This document shows, piece after piece, positions 22,150 to 34,349 of a stretch of DNA of 64,000 nucleotides. Source of the DNA: Cristatella mucedo. Lineage: Eukaryota; Bryozoa; Phylactolaemata; Cristatellidae. The notes under the pieces are model-generated. The model searched no databases. It was given only the letters and a program-made list of their open reading frames with translations, and was not told the DNA's origin. Within the stretch, counting starts at the first letter, position 1. Every line of letters begins with the position of its first letter. The stretch spans positions 3,228,501 through 3,292,500 of the forward strand of contig WPIO01000023.1 of assembly GCA_009760855.2 (NCBI GenBank). Direction: 5' to 3'. Made by a program: the position numbers and the translations under genes.

Positions 22150-24175
22150 AGAGGTCCTTGCTCGGCTGCTTGACGTCGACGTGCTACCAGCTTACTCGGT
22201 GTAGTTGCTGCACGCTTCGCCCTAACCTGCAGCACTGAGATTCTTTTTGAGCACCACTCTCGCGATCGCACCCTGATTGCTAGAGCTGCGCTACACAAAT
22301 ACGCGCGCTCTCCAGTCTTCGTTGTCGGATCTCATCCAAAAAGAAAGGACTGTTGAGGTCTCGCTCAGGAGCTTAAAGGGAACATTTCAAAGCAGAGGAT
22401 CAAGCTTTACCTTGGCCCGCGGCTTTTCAATGCTAGCTGAATGCAAGTAATTCGATCAAAACTAAACGTTCGGTTTGCTTCGCTATTACAGAATTGTGCA
22501 AGCCACGACTAATGAAAGCTATTTCCTTCTACCCATGAGTGGATTATGCCAAGTGCAGCCCCAGAACGTGGACACAAGCTGAAGTTTAACCTTTTGGTTA
22601 AAACGCTATCCCATTTCTACTAGACACTCGCAAACGTATCCAAATCGTTGCCTGGATAAACCATGAGGACACCGGGCAACTGACTGCTCCTCGCTTTGGC
22701 TGCGAACATTAAATTCATTCTCCTCAAGTACTTCTGCGGTACCTTTTGAAGATGCCGCTTTACCCTGCTTTTTGTATCTTTCGGAATGACTAAACGGAAA
22801 GCTTTACATTTAGTTGATTTGCCGAACCAGACTTTAGTAAGAGAAAAATGCAGTGTTAGGCAGAGTTGCTTCAATCAGCGTCGTTGCAGTCTTCGAGCAC
22901 TGGGAAGCTTTTCTAGAGCACTAAACACGGGACATCCGTGTTTCTTAATAAGCGATAAATTGTACAGACCGGCAAGGCAATCGATTATTCACCGGCTCTC
23001 TTTAATTACTGAATCCAAAGCCAGCTGGTGGTTGCTAAAAACCAACCAGGAGAGAAACGACTACAGTCGCCACCAATCTACACACCCACACCTGCCAAAA
23101 GCGACACTCTCCTCCAGTCTTCTCTGAAGAACCACCTCAATCCACCTGTATGCTAACACCGCCAGCCGAAAGGCACCAAAGGCAACTCGCCTGTACCTAA
23201 GCTAGGAATCCGGCTGACGCGTTGTCTGCTACGTCGAACAAGCCTGCTCACCGGCACACTCTGGGTGGCTACGTACGTACCTAGCAGCTCATCAGCAGCA
23301 CTGCTGGTGTGGGCTAGTCACTCATTGCCCGTGGCTAATGCATCGATAGGGCATTAGGACAGGTTTTGGGCCACTGCGACAACAGCTCGACAAAGAAGCC
23401 TCAGGGGGAAGGGGATGGCGAAAATTGCTCAGATGGGAATTGAAAAGATTTATCGAAGGCCATTCGATCCAAGAATCAGGCCGAACAAAGTTGACGCCAG
23501 GCGGTAGGAGCTCGGGATGGCGATGGGTCTGAGCTATGTGACTCATTGCCGAGCAGGGATGGGGACAGGTCGGTGCCAGGTGCTTGACGGCGGTTTGTTT
23601 GAAATAGGGGTGCGGTGGCAATGCCGTCCTTCTATCGGTGGCTTTGTATACAGTGAGAATCTGGTATGTAGTCTGCGAACAGCTTAAAGCCGTCGGTAAA
23701 TATCGTATGTGCTGTTTACCGCATAGAGATCTTATAGGGAGCATCAACAAGACAATTATACAATTTCGACGATTTATACTTAAAAAATGCAAGGGAAACT
23801 CACAAGGCAGCTTGAAAAATCGTGCGTCTAATTCCCGATAATAAGGACATGATGGTGGACAAACTTCCCAGCTACTCACAAGCTAATACTGCTCATGCAA
23901 CTTTGGTGTACGTATGAAGGAACTCCCTCCCTTTCTGAATTCTTGTACATTCGCTTGGGCTACGTTAACTGAAGAGTAACTTCTTCGGCAGGCCAGCACC
24001 ACGCTCAATTAGTAAAAGTTGCAAGCCACCGTGACCTTTATGTGGTGCGAGGTTTACGCAGCCACCGCAGTCGCCTTCGCAATGCAGCAGCACTCAGATC
24101 CCTTGTTAGAATAGTTGGAAATCAGTGCTTAATATAATGGCAAGCGTGAACCAGAACTGATTCTGTGAATTATTT
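22150..24175. other. unassigned DNA
   Basis: Several moderate ORFs exist on both strands, for example a Lys-rich minus frame at 22620-22874 and a 185-codon minus frame at 23322-23879. None has a motif I recognise or a start and splice context that would support a call. Confidence 0.4.
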
Positions 24176-24179
24176 ATTG

Positions 24180-24960
24180 TTAATAATAACAATGCATATA
24201 TTTGTATAGCGTCCTCGGACAACTCCCTTTGCAGCAAATGTAAAGCGCCTAGAGAGAGATTGAGTTCTCTGAGGGCGCTTTATCCAGTGCATTATTATTA
24301 TTATTATTAACTTAATTTCTTTCTAGGCACTCTACAGATGCTGTATAGAAAACATTACCAAATTATTGGTTGTAGCATGCGAAAGCAGCAGGCACAGTGT
24401 AAGCCGGCTGATGCGGACGAAGGACGAATCACAAACACCCACTAAATGCCGAATAAATACGCGTGTTTTAAGTCTTCTTTTTAAATGTCGCCATGTCAGG
24501 GGACGTTGTACCGTGCTTCGGTAGTGAGTTCCAGGCTTTGGGAGCATAAGAACTAAAGGCACGGCCTCCAAAGGTTTTGAGGCTCGTACGCGCGATGGCT
24601 ATTCGATTCGAGTCAGAACAGCAGGTTGCACGATTCTTGGCCTGTTGGAGGAATAGTTCTGATAGGTAGGCTGGAGCCAAAAAATGAGGGGGCCTAACTT
24701 ACAAACCTTTTGAAAAAGTTTAGCAATAATCTTAGTTTGAAGCGTACATATGGCCTCTAGCCATAACCCGAATTTATCCGCGTAGCCGTGGAAGTTGTTA
24801 AAAGATGAACATCGGAGGGGATGAGACGTGCAACGACTTTGACGTTCTTTTTCATTAGCGCCCTGCCAGTCGAGAAGGTCGAGCTGGCGAATTTTCCGTA
24901 AGAGTCGACACAACATGCATTTCCACGGAAACTGGTTTCATCTCTCATTCACGACTCACG
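24180..24960 (-). repeat. LINE-A 3' half, minus, interrupted by another LINE-A tail
   Basis: The minus strand encodes the C-terminal reverse transcriptase region (MAPAYLSELFLQQAKNRATC, TSLKTFGGRAFSSYAPKAWN, ending FKKKT-like with frame breaks). Its own tail side (AATAATAACAATG..., then GACAACT) is split from the rest by the plus-strand tail at 24222-24309. Confidence 0.8.
24222..24309 (+). repeat. LINE-A tail-only insertion
   Basis: A severely 5'-truncated copy: the last about 75 bp (TTTGCAGCAAATGTAAAGCG, the hairpin, ATTATTATT) inserted in the opposite orientation into the minus LINE-A. AACT is present on both sides as a possible short target duplication. Confidence 0.75.
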
Positions 24961-24999
24961 TGACTACGCTCGATTTCTTGGTAAGCTTGTACAAAGGTC

Positions 25000-25940
25000 A
25001 TCATATTTACATTACTTCAACATTAAAGAATTTTCGGAGCATCTTATAAATCTCAAAAATACTCTATACGCTTCACTGCATGCCTATTATTCCCTTTCGC
25101 TGCCCCGATCCCGCTTAGAAAGTCTGGAAGTTGTAATAGTAGTCCATCAACAAACTTCTGACATTTTGAAGCGCTGGACAGATGGACGTATAGACGGAAC
25201 GTACTCTGGCCTTTATACTGATTGATTGCTTACTCTCAGCTGGCTTCACTTCCACAGAAAAGTTCACGAATGCCGAATATTTAAATACCGCAAATGTCAA
25301 ACGTGCGCGCTTTGTTGACTTGCAGCATTCACTCCCACGTCTGCAGCATCCTGTATACACTCGCTGCCCGAGCACGCACTATTTTAGGTCAATAGCCTAA
25401 ATGACACGTTTATGTGAGGTTTGGCGGTCCACCTGCGACCACCGCACGCTGCGTAAACGCTACTCCTGAAAGCCTTGTTGGTGAACGTGCTGCCAACTCG
25501 ACCTACGCACATGCATAAATGTCGGTAAAAGCAATGTTCAACCAATCCTCAGGTTGTCAGCGTTTATAAGCCAGTTTGACTGCATTTTCGCAACGGCACT
25601 TCGAAGCGCGAGTAGGAGAATGCACTTTTAATCATTAGCATGCAGAGCTGCCTCCTAAGACCCCACCCAAAAGGAGCTCGCTGCTGGTGCGCGTGCCATG
25701 CCCCGCATGTGCCAGCAGCATCCGCCGAAGTTCAGCCTCCCCTATACTGTGCTGCTCGGAACTTCGCGGGAGCAACTATGCTCCCCAAATCGCATAGTTT
25801 GTAGAGTGCCGCGTCAGTTGTTTACGGCGTAAAATTGAGTCCAAGCGCTAGTTGTCATTCATTGGTAAGCCGACCCTCGCCTCCTGCTCAGTAGTCTGGC
25901 ACCTTGCTACGAAAGGTAACATCTCTATAACATACCTATT
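25000..25940. other. unassigned DNA
   Basis: No repeat of the window's families and no supported exon is seen. Two palindromic-looking, GC-richer patches occur around 25,660-25,780, but they carry no feature I can name. Confidence 0.4.
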
Positions 25941-25942
25941 TA

Positions 25943-26181
25943 GGACAGCATTTAGTGGGTCCCTGTGATTCGTCCTTCATGTGCTTATGCGTGCTGACAA
26001 TGTGCATGCTGCCACTAATCACACTTGCATGGTGACCCTGTGCATGTCACCCCTAACCATGTTATTCATTTTGTTTGTTTTTCAAGCATGATTTTACTCA
26101 ACATTAAGCTGCATTTCCCTTTGCAGCAAATGTAAAGTGCCTAGAGAGAGATTAAGTTCTCTGAGGGCGCTTTATCAAGTG

Positions 26182-26217
<36 letters not shown>
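25943..26217 (+). repeat. LINE-A 3' UTR with long (ATT)n tail
   Basis: Starts inside the last codons of the ORF (ACCTATTTAGGACAGCATTT, then GTGGGTCCCTGTGATTCGTC). It carries the whole 3' UTR, the terminal hairpin, and about ten ATT units. Confidence 0.9.
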
Positions 26218-26949
26218 CTCTGAGAGCTAACAGGTAGTACGCAACAGAAAACTTGGGTGCTATGGTTGAAGACGGGAACGGCGCTAGGCTGTGCAAAGTC
26301 AGGTTCCGGTTCAGTAAAACCATCTTATTGTGTAGACGTTATAGGGTGTGTGCGCACGGACCGTCCTTCAATTTTTATATTGCGATGCATTCTATCACTT
26401 TTTGGTGGCCTCACGCTGTAGACAAATTAAATTTCGCTGCAAGTGAAAGCTCGTTTTTCGAAGGTCTCGGCAACGTTATGATGTCTACATGCACCGAGTG
26501 ACATGACGAAGACGCGAAATTCCTTTCGTTCTCGAAGAGCCGTGTGCTTTAAACTAAAAAAAACATCCAAGTGCCTTCATTACAAAATAGGACACTCTGG
26601 CTTTAGTCAGAGTATAGCTCCTGTCGGCTACGTCACGCTTGCACTTTACCTTTAGCGTGCACTTTATCTTTAGCATGCCGATATAGGAAAGAGAAAACTA
26701 CATGCATTGGCTAATATGGCTAATAATGGCTAATAAAATCCTGTGAACGTGTAAACCTTAACTGCTGGCAACAGCTCAAAAGTCTTGGGTTTACTTTCTC
26801 GTGTGGTGTGGCTGGAGAGAGTGGCCAGCGTGGCGGCGCGTCTCCAGCCTCATGACCCAAGCAAAGATGCCAGCGGGGGTGCAGAAGCTTTTAAGCGAAC
26901 TGACCTTTGCAAGTTCCCTCCCTCCCCCCCCCCCGCTGATCCAACAGAT

Positions 26950-27085
26950 TCCCCAGTATAGCGGCAGAAGAGCCTTACGGGCTATCGCCACCGCTTGCAG
27001 TGGCAACGAGGGACGGTTCGCCGCAGGATTCGAACCCATGACCTCGGGAAATTGGTCACGAAGAGCGACCGCCTAGTGGGCCGTA
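26950..27085 (-). repeat. SINE-1 copy, minus orientation
   Basis: Clear reverse copy: TATAGCGGCAGAAGAGCC, ACCGCTTGCAGTGGCAACGA, GCAGGATTCGAACCCATGAC, GACCGCCTAGTGGGCC. It lies at the left margin of a CpG-rich block. Confidence 0.85.
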
Positions 27086-27129
27086 TATCGCGGCCCATAA
27101 TGCTTGCCAGCAAGCCGTATGTATATATG

Positions 27130-27850
27130 GCTCGCGAGCATTTGGGGCTCGCTGCGACGATCGAGCGCTTTTCTGCACCGAGCGTTGACCGACCTGCAGG
27201 AGTGGCAGCGAGACGACGAGGAGGAGCTTCAAGCCACCGTGCCACTCGGAGAAGAGAGACGGCGCACGAATGGCACCCTCCGAGATACTCCTCGCCTCGT
27301 TCTCACATCCCCGGGCACTTGCTCGAGTGGCGAGGGAAATGCTGAGGCGGCCGAGCGCGAGACCTCGAGCCGCCGCCGGCCGCAGAGACCCATACAGAAA
27401 GCTCCCTCCTCGGGCGACGCGCGCGCCACCGTTCGGGCTAAAGGCGACCGCCGCTTACGGCGGCGCTCGATGCGTGCGGCGTCAATTGCGCGAGCAGCGA
27501 CGCGATTAATTAACTAATCGATACGAACGCATTCGGCTTGCGACGCTTCGATAGTACGGCTCGTCGTTTCGCCGAACTCAATCGCTTCGGTTCGAGCTGC
27601 GGACCGACCACCGGCGACGTACTTCGTAAGGATCGAGGTCCGCCCAATCCCTAGCCGAACGCCACGGCATGCCGCGTACGGTCTTCGAGCGACGCAGAGC
27701 GAAAAGGATGCGACAGCATGAACGAAAGCGGGGCTGTCGGTCGGGCCAGGCTCAGGCTCGCCTGGGCCTGACGACGGCCGGCCGGCCGCCAAGGGGTGGC
27801 GGCGTGTGTAAATCCAGCGGGCAACTGTCATCGGCCATGGACTGACTACG
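27130..27850. promoter_or_regulatory. CpG-rich block, possible promoter
   Basis: A sharply bounded GC- and CpG-rich block. Both strands have open frames, as GC-rich DNA often does. The plus frame includes ALTDLQEWQRDDEEELQ, and the minus frame starts MADDSCPLDLHTPPPLGG. Neither runs into a strong donor, so I call no exon. It is a candidate gene start, based on composition only. Confidence 0.4.
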
Positions 27851-28317
27851 CCTAGTGCCCACCGTCGTAAAACGTAACGATGGTTAATTGGGCTCCGCTC
27901 GTGGCTTGGCTCTTTGCATTCAGTTCAGAGCAGCTGGACACGTCTACATGATCCGTGAAATCGTTTGCTGATAGAGCCCTCAGTGCAGTCTGGAACAAGT
28001 CAGTCTAAAGTCTGGAGCTAGCTTCTAGAAACGGTCACAGCCTGCAATGAACGTGCATCGTTTTTAAGTCTCACCCACAGACACATCTGCTATGCTCGGC
28101 TTTCCCTTCGCATCGGCGAGCGTGTCCTATTTGTTTCCGCGCCTGGCGTGCCTACCCGTGCACGATACTAAGCATGTTGCTAGCATGCGATCATCCGAAC
28201 CGACGGCCTCAAGCACCTTATTGTAGCATGCTGGTCTAAGTACAATATTTGCTTGCTTCTGCATACTTAGCTAAAAATGATACAGTCCATATTGCTAACC
28301 ATTTGTCATCACTGCTC

Positions 28318-28410
28318 TTGCACCGAATTGTAAGTAATCTGAATCGAGATTTAGTTCTCTTGAGCGCTATTTTGACAAACCATTATTATTATCTTAATAT
28401 TATTATTATG
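28318..28410 (+). repeat. LINE-A-like or SINE-2-like tail, diverged
   Basis: Contains TGAATCGAGATTTAGTTCTC, then TTGAGCGCTATTTTGACAAA and an ATT-rich end. This is the conserved 3' tail layout. It is too short to tell a LINE from a SINE that shares the tail. Confidence 0.6.
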
Positions 28411-28739
28411 AAAAGTGACTCACTTGAACCGCATTGAATTCTGCTGGCTAAACATTGTAAAGGGGGTGTCGAGCATTGCCATCGTCGGGCAACGGCATTC
28501 ATTCTAATGCGACTGCATAGCGAGCATTTCCACCGTCGGCTAGATTCGACACGACGAGGTGGCAGTCTTCCTCTTTATTCTACCTTTGCAAGAACGGGGG
28601 AGTCGGTTGCAGTATGAATAAGAATCCGCTTTGGTGTTGATGGCTTTCTGCGTGTCAGCGGTGGCAGCTTTTCTGAACCATTTTACTCGTAACCGTAGTG
28701 CGAGCTGAGGGCTATAATGACAAAAATAGAACCTATGTT

Positions 28740-30180
28740 TAACAAAAATAATAACACACTTAATACTGAGCCGTCAGAGAACTCAATCTCTTACTAGGGG
28801 CTTTATATCTGCTGCAAAATAACACGATCGAATGGTGAGTGGTATCATGCTTGATAAACAACATGAATAAATAACATGGTTTGAGGGTGACATGCACAGG
28901 GTCAGCATGCAAGTGTGGTTAGTGGCAGAATGCATAGTGTTAGCACGCATAAGCACATTAAGGACGAATCACACAGACCCACTGAAAGCTGTCATAATTA
29001 GGTGTGTTTTTAATTTATTTTTAAATGTGGTCAAGTCAGGGGATTTCGTGACGCAAGTTGGGAGTGAGTTCCAGGCTTTGGGAGCATACGAACTAAACGC
29101 TCGGTCTCCAAAGGATTCGAGGTTTGTACGAGGTATTGGTAAACAGTTAGTTTCCGAAAAGAGGGTGGTACGATGCTGGGCCTGGTGGAGGAGTAGATCT
29201 GGAGGTAGCCTGGAACCAAAGAATGAAGGGACCTAAAAGTGAGCGACAAAACCTTGAAGCCGATCCGTTGCTGGACTGGTAGCCAGTGCAGGTTGGCAAG
29301 AAGTGGTGTAGCATGGCAACTGCGACGCCCACGACAGATAAGCCTGGCTGCAGAGCTTTGCACCAGCTGTAAGCACCTGATTGCATGTGCCGGTAGGCCA
29401 GCAAGCAGTGAGTTACAGAAGTGAAGACGGGATGTAACAAATGCTTGGACCAACTTAGATGTGGTGTCCCTATCTAGACAAGCCCGAGTTTTAGCAATGT
29501 TATGTAGCTGAAAGTAGGCAGACTTTATTTCGGAGCCGATATGGTCGTCTAACGAAAGGTCACTTTGGAACATGAAAAATGGATTTCGTGCAGATTCAAC
29601 TGGAGATATGCTGGCAGAGCCAAATTTGAGCGTTAGCCTATCCAATTTCTGAATCACACTTGTTTGCCCATAACTAGTAAGTAGGTTTTATCATAGACAT
29701 TCGATGTAAGAAAATTTGCTGCTATCCATGTGCGGGTTTCATCGATACATGTAGCAAGGGAGTTGAGAGAATTCAAGGTGCTCGAAGGTTGGAAGGGATC
29801 AAAGCAAAGATACAACTGAGCTTCATGCGCATAGAATTTAAAGCTTGAATTGTGTATGGGAATCAAATCGGCAAGAGGAAGAGTAAAGAGTGGTGAAAAG
29901 AACCAGACCAAGCACGGAGCCCTGAGGTACTCCTTACTTCAGAGGTACCTCGGATGATCTTTTTTCATTCACATCAGTACTCTGAAGTCTCCCACTGAGA
30001 TAGGACCTGAACCATTGCAATGCAGTGCCAAAGATGCTCAGACGAGATGACAGGCGCTCAACAAGGACTTGGGGATCGATAGTATCATTAGCTGCCGAAA
30101 GATTGAGCAAAACAAGCAGTGATACTCTACCTAAGTCTGCATTCCTAAGTAAGTCGTTATACACCCGAAGGTCCAGCGCT
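28740..30180 (-). pseudogene. LINE-A reverse transcriptase copy, minus
   Basis: This minus-strand copy covers the early and central reverse transcriptase to the tail. It includes LLVLLNLSAANDTIDPQVLV (palm A-motif region, the usual AFDT changed to ANDT), FRSYLSGRLQSTDVNEKRSS, FYAHEAQLYLCFDPFQPSST (YADD changed to YAHE), SLDDHIGSEIKSAYFQLHNI and the C-terminal signature. The catalytic YADD is lost, and three frames are needed, so the copy is inactive. The 3' tail is at about 28,740. Confidence 0.85.
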
Positions 30181-30309
30181 CTAAAAAGATACCTGTCTGG
30201 GTATCATATATATTCCAAAACAGAAAGCATGCCGATTGGTACGGGACAACCAGCAATTTCAGCCTACGTAAGCACTCAAAAGGAAAGTTCAGACGAACTG
30301 AGCAAAAGC

Positions 30310-30720
30310 TACGAGGAGCGGGTGAGTTTTCAGTTAATTTTTCAGATGTCGAGTCGGGGGATGTGGTGATGTCAGTCAATAGTGAGCTCCAGGAATTTTT
30401 AATGCATTATCTAAAGGCAGGGTCTTCAAATGGTTTGAAGTTTTTTAGAGCTGTAGTTGAATGATTCGAGTCGCATGAGTGAGCGGTATGACGGGAAGCC
30501 TAACTATGAAGAAAAATTTCCCGTAGGGAGGCCGGAGCGAGAGAGTGAAGTGATCTAAATGTGAGTGATAGAACTTTGAAGTCGATACGCTGCTTGATGG
30601 AGAGCTAGTGCAGTTCGATAAAAATTGATGTAATGTGGCATTTTTGAGGTTCAAGATAATGTACAATTTGTGACGTTCACGACATGCATGCCAAGCTGTA
30701 ATGTTGTTCAACGACTGTCA
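30310..30720 (-). repeat. second, older LINE-A-type fragment, minus
   Basis: A diverged C-terminal region lies directly upstream of the better copy. It shares GATGTGGTGATGTCAGTCA, GAGCTCCAGG and GTGATAGAACTTTGAAGTCG with the family landmarks. Confidence 0.65.
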
Positions 30721-30944
30721 GTTTCTTACTGCATTGGTTGGAGAACGTGAAAGTAGTACTGAAGCCTAGCCAGCATTTCAAAATGCACGACTTTGTACAT
30801 TATAATCATCAGTAGCAAAATAAATTGTCAAAGCGTTTATCAGGATGTGCAAGGGTGACGTAATTGGCGCGATGATAAGCGAGCGCAGTATACTTGTTGC
30901 GTTGGCATGATGCTTCATGCATTTTTCGTTGAGAATTGCTGCTT

Positions 30945-31100
30945 TTGATAATAAAAATTTATTTGTATAGTTCCCGAATAAAACTGAACCTCTACCCAGG
31001 CGCTTCACATATGCCACAGCTTTATGAAATTCCAGAATGTCCGACGCAGAACAGTGTGCAGTTACGGGCAGAGCCGGGATTTTTGTAGCATTCATTCGAC
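30945..31100 (-). repeat. LINE-A-like tail fragment, minus
   Basis: Contains ATAATAAAAATTTATTTGTA, then CCCGAATAAAACTGAACC and CAGGCGCTTCACATATGCC, a diverged reverse version of the terminal hairpin region. Confidence 0.55.
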
Positions 31101-31539
31101 GTGCTCTCAGCGGTTGCTTATAGACTGGAAGTAGAGTATTATTTGGTCAATGCTAATGGTCGGGGTGTATGTGGAAGTATATGTCTTAGGTTTGTGCCCA
31201 CGCTCTAGATGGGGCTGGGCAAATACTACCACTTTCCCCGTTCACCTCCAATTTTTCTACGACGCCGACCAGCGCCTAGCCCTCGATTTTCACGCACGTT
31301 CTCACCTCGCTATTAACCCCCTGCTAAAGGAGATTAATAAATAATGAATGCGGGCTGTTCCTTTTTCTATGTCGGATACCTGTGGCTGGCTGAGAAGCTC
31401 TTTCATGGTGCCGCAGGCCCTAGCGGGGCCGGGAGGAGGCGGCGCCTCCGTTTACCCATAAGCCCTCAGCGCATAAGCAATAGCAAGTGGACAAGGTCGT
31501 GAACCGTCGGTAGGTCATTCCGACCGCTTAGCCGACAGT

Positions 31540-32340
31540 GTTCCTGGCCGGTTAGCCGGCCACCTACCTGCGGGAAGCAACGTATCGTGGAGGCCGAATT
31601 AGCGTCGGGAGCCGGTCTGGAGCTGGTAAGCGCCACGAGCGCACGATGTTTAGCTGAAAGCTCGCGTCGTTCTTGACGTTCTCGGCTTTTTTCGCGTTTG
31701 GCTGGTTTTAACTGCTGCCGCCACTGCCATGGCCGGCCGCTCTGCGTTCCGGCCTGCTGGAGTGGGCCCTGAGAGAATGGCGTTGCGGTCGCGCACCCTG
31801 CCCACCTCTTGGGTCGTGCGCCATTGCTGCGAAGCTCCGCGCGCGTCTGTGTCTCCTGTGGCCCTTAGAGCTTCCCGCTCGCCATGCTGGGGCGCGGCTC
31901 GCGCGCTCCCCGCCACCGCCGGCTCCGCTTGTTCGGGTGGCTGATGACTGATGTCGGCTGATCCCGCCAACGCGGCTGCCATGCGTGGGTGCTCAGGCAC
32001 ACCCAAACGCACAGACCGCGTTACGCAAGCGTCGCAGACGGCATGCGGCGCTTCCAGACGGCATGCGGCGCTTCCGGATGGCTCCGTCTGTTGCCACGCA
32101 TGCTCTCGTCTCGTGCGCTCTCTCGCGAGAGGCTGCAGCCGAGCGCCTTTAGCGGTCGCTCGGTGCACGGCCACCGGTCGTCCTCGCCACTAATTAGGGG
32201 CGATTCGCTTTTATTTTTTTAACACCTCCGACCCAGTGGCGAACCTTCCCCTTGCATATGTATGACTAGGCGCGCCGGTTCGCGCTAGCCGGTTCACCCT
32301 AGCACACCCACACGACGGTCGCTCCGTCGCGTTGATCTTC
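31540..32340. promoter_or_regulatory. CpG-rich block, possible promoter or first-exon region
   Basis: GC- and CpG-rich, with long open frames on both strands that look compositional rather than coding. A 20-bp unit (AGACGGCATGCGGCGCTTCC) occurs twice in tandem near 32,035-32,075. No start exon with a convincing donor was found. Confidence 0.4.
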
Positions 32341-32419
32341 GGATATAGCGCTTTAGTTTCAGCACCAACAGCTTATACCACTGCTCTGCGGTCGCAGCAC
32401 CACCGGCAGCCCTTGAGTT

Positions 32420-32745
32420 TACTCGGACATCGGCATCATTACAGCCCCAGTCATGCTGGCTCTTTTCTCACTCGGAGCACTTCTCTCGATTACCGGTTTC
32501 AAGTTCATTGCCCGGCACACTAATGATGGTCTCCCCTCACATATCGCATTGTTGGTCAGAAAGATTGCAGCTCCGAGCCTGCTGCTGTCGGCAGCTAGAG
32601 TTTCCTGCTGTAGCCGCCGTGTGGGCACTCGAAGGCCCAGAAGCTGCGTTCTGAGTAACGTTAGTGGTGTAACCGCAGGGACACCATTGGTTAGGGCGAT
32701 AGGTGAGTCACTTCCTCGGGAAATGCTACATTGGAAATGCTCGGG
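32420..32745 (-). CDS. weak candidate exon, minus strand
   Basis: On the minus strand a strong acceptor (TTTTTTTTACAG) precedes about 110 codons open in one frame (SAPEHFQCSISRGSDSPIAL start). A second acceptor with a CTAAC branch-point-like motif (near 32,660) precedes a Ser/Ala/Gln-rich alternative frame (NAASGPSSAHTAATAGNSS). The possible donor ATAT|GTGAGG near 32,537 is mediocre. Coding status and frame are undecided, and the product is unrecognised. Confidence 0.22.
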
Positions 32746-32859
32746 TGCCGAACTGTAAAAAAAACAAGGTTTTATGGCTCGTTGACTGCACCACAGGCTC
32801 CCCGTGTTGTGACTGGCTGCCGTGTTATGACTGCCGGAGCCTAGCAGAGCTGTGACCAC

Positions 32860-34349
32860 GTTTTTTGTTGATTAGCTGGCTTGAAAGTGGTCGGCATCGT
32901 TGAGCCTGGTCTCAAGTTGCCTTCCACTTTCCACCTTCAGTCGGTTGTGGCTGCTGCTCTACCCCCCCTCCCCTCTGCCTACCTGCCAGCTCAGGTTAGG
33001 CTGGCTGGCCATCATGGTCAACGGTCTTGGCAAATAGGTCGAAGGAAGAAGCAAAGCCGCCGGCTTTGCTTCTCCTTTATTAGCAGCCTTGCTTTTGAAT
33101 AGCACCTTGTCGTGCCGAGCTTGAGTCGGCTGCTCTCGATTCACAATTGGTCAGTATTTGCTCTCAAAATACTGCATTATTTGACTGCTTTTGACCCCAA
33201 AAAATAGCAAGAGAGTCTCGGTGGTGCCAGAGCCTTGTAGCGTTCTGTAGCTGGCCTGTGCTAAGACAAAATGGTTTTTGTTTCCCTATCCTAGTCGAGT
33301 GCACTCGGCCTTTGTCCTGTCGGACAAAAGTTGCTGTCTGTTCACACTCATCCGAAAGCTTGAACCCAATCGCACGGCTGTGCGGCTGCTCTGGAATTCG
33401 GGCTGACTTCTGTAAGGGGGAGGGCCTGTCTACCTACTGAGGTCAGCTGCACAGTCGACGGTCGGCAAGTGGCAGTCGAGACGTGGTGACTTTTCGGGCG
33501 GTGGGTTGGGTCTGCGAGATATGTCGCCGCCTCCGTGTGCCAGAGATAAGTACGGCGTCGAGCTCGGTTTGCTGGCCGTCAGTCTTACCAGTCCACTGAA
33601 CCAGTGTGCAACCACTGACGTGCACACCCGTGTTTTCTGGCTCTAGGTAACCGTTGGCTGCTGTTTTAGTCCATCTATCCCTACTTGTCAACCAGTTTGC
33701 ATCCAAGTAGCTAGTGCCTTTTCTATTACTAACAGAGCTTGTAATTGTTGGCTAGTTAGGGGTGCGAGGTAAACCAGCTCATCAGTGGGCTGCGCTCGCC
33801 GACAGCTAGGATTTTACGGCTTGGGGGGTTCACAGTCAGTCGTGCAAGTAATGATGCTGCGACCTGCTTCAGCAACTTAAGCTACTGACCTCTGTCTTTC
33901 TATGTTGATCCCTTCTCACAGTCAGTCGTGCAAGTAATGATGCTGCGACCTGCTTCAGCAACTTAAGCTACTGACCTCTGTCTTTCTATGTTGATCCCTT
34001 CTTGCCATTTTGACCGCTTTTTCACCGGTTGAGTGGCTGATCTCTTTGCACTAATAAGGTGCCAGCAGTGCTCCAGCAGGCTCCTGATGCTACATGTTCA
34101 TGTAATGAGTAACCCCCACATTGCCATGCAGTACTGCTTGCTTGGCCAAAGCTCTGGCTGCTCACTGCTCTGTGCTCGCCCACAACTTCTGCCACTTCCC
34201 CTGCTGGCTGCTCGTGGACCCACTGTCAAGTGTACAGCATCAGCTCGGTGTGCTGCTGGCTGGTAGGATTTCCCCGAAACAGCTACCCCTGATGAGGAGA
34301 GTACCTTGGAGGGAGGTGGTGAGGGCTGGCTGGGAAAGGGAGGAAGAGT
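32860..34349. other. unassigned DNA containing an exact tandem duplication
   Basis: Apart from the 86-bp duplication listed separately I see no gene or family repeat. The DNA is mildly GC-rich near 33,000 and 34,150. Confidence 0.4.
33831..34002. repeat. exact 86-bp tandem duplication
   Basis: 33831-33916 and 33917-34002 are identical by eye, base for base. Flanks differ immediately on both sides. The lack of divergence means a recent duplication or an assembly artefact. Confidence 0.97.

Noticed and set aside
27104-27517. 137-codon plus ORF in the CpG-rich block (ALTDLQEWQRDDEEELQ) as a spectrin-like exon
   Set aside because: GC-rich DNA keeps several frames open on both strands here. There is no good acceptor and donor pair, and the similarity is only compositional.
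31650-32174. 174-codon minus ORF in the CpG-rich block at 31.6-32.2 kb
   Set aside because: Arg/Ala-rich composition typical of chance ORFs in GC-rich DNA. Opposite-strand frames are equally open and there is no splice context.
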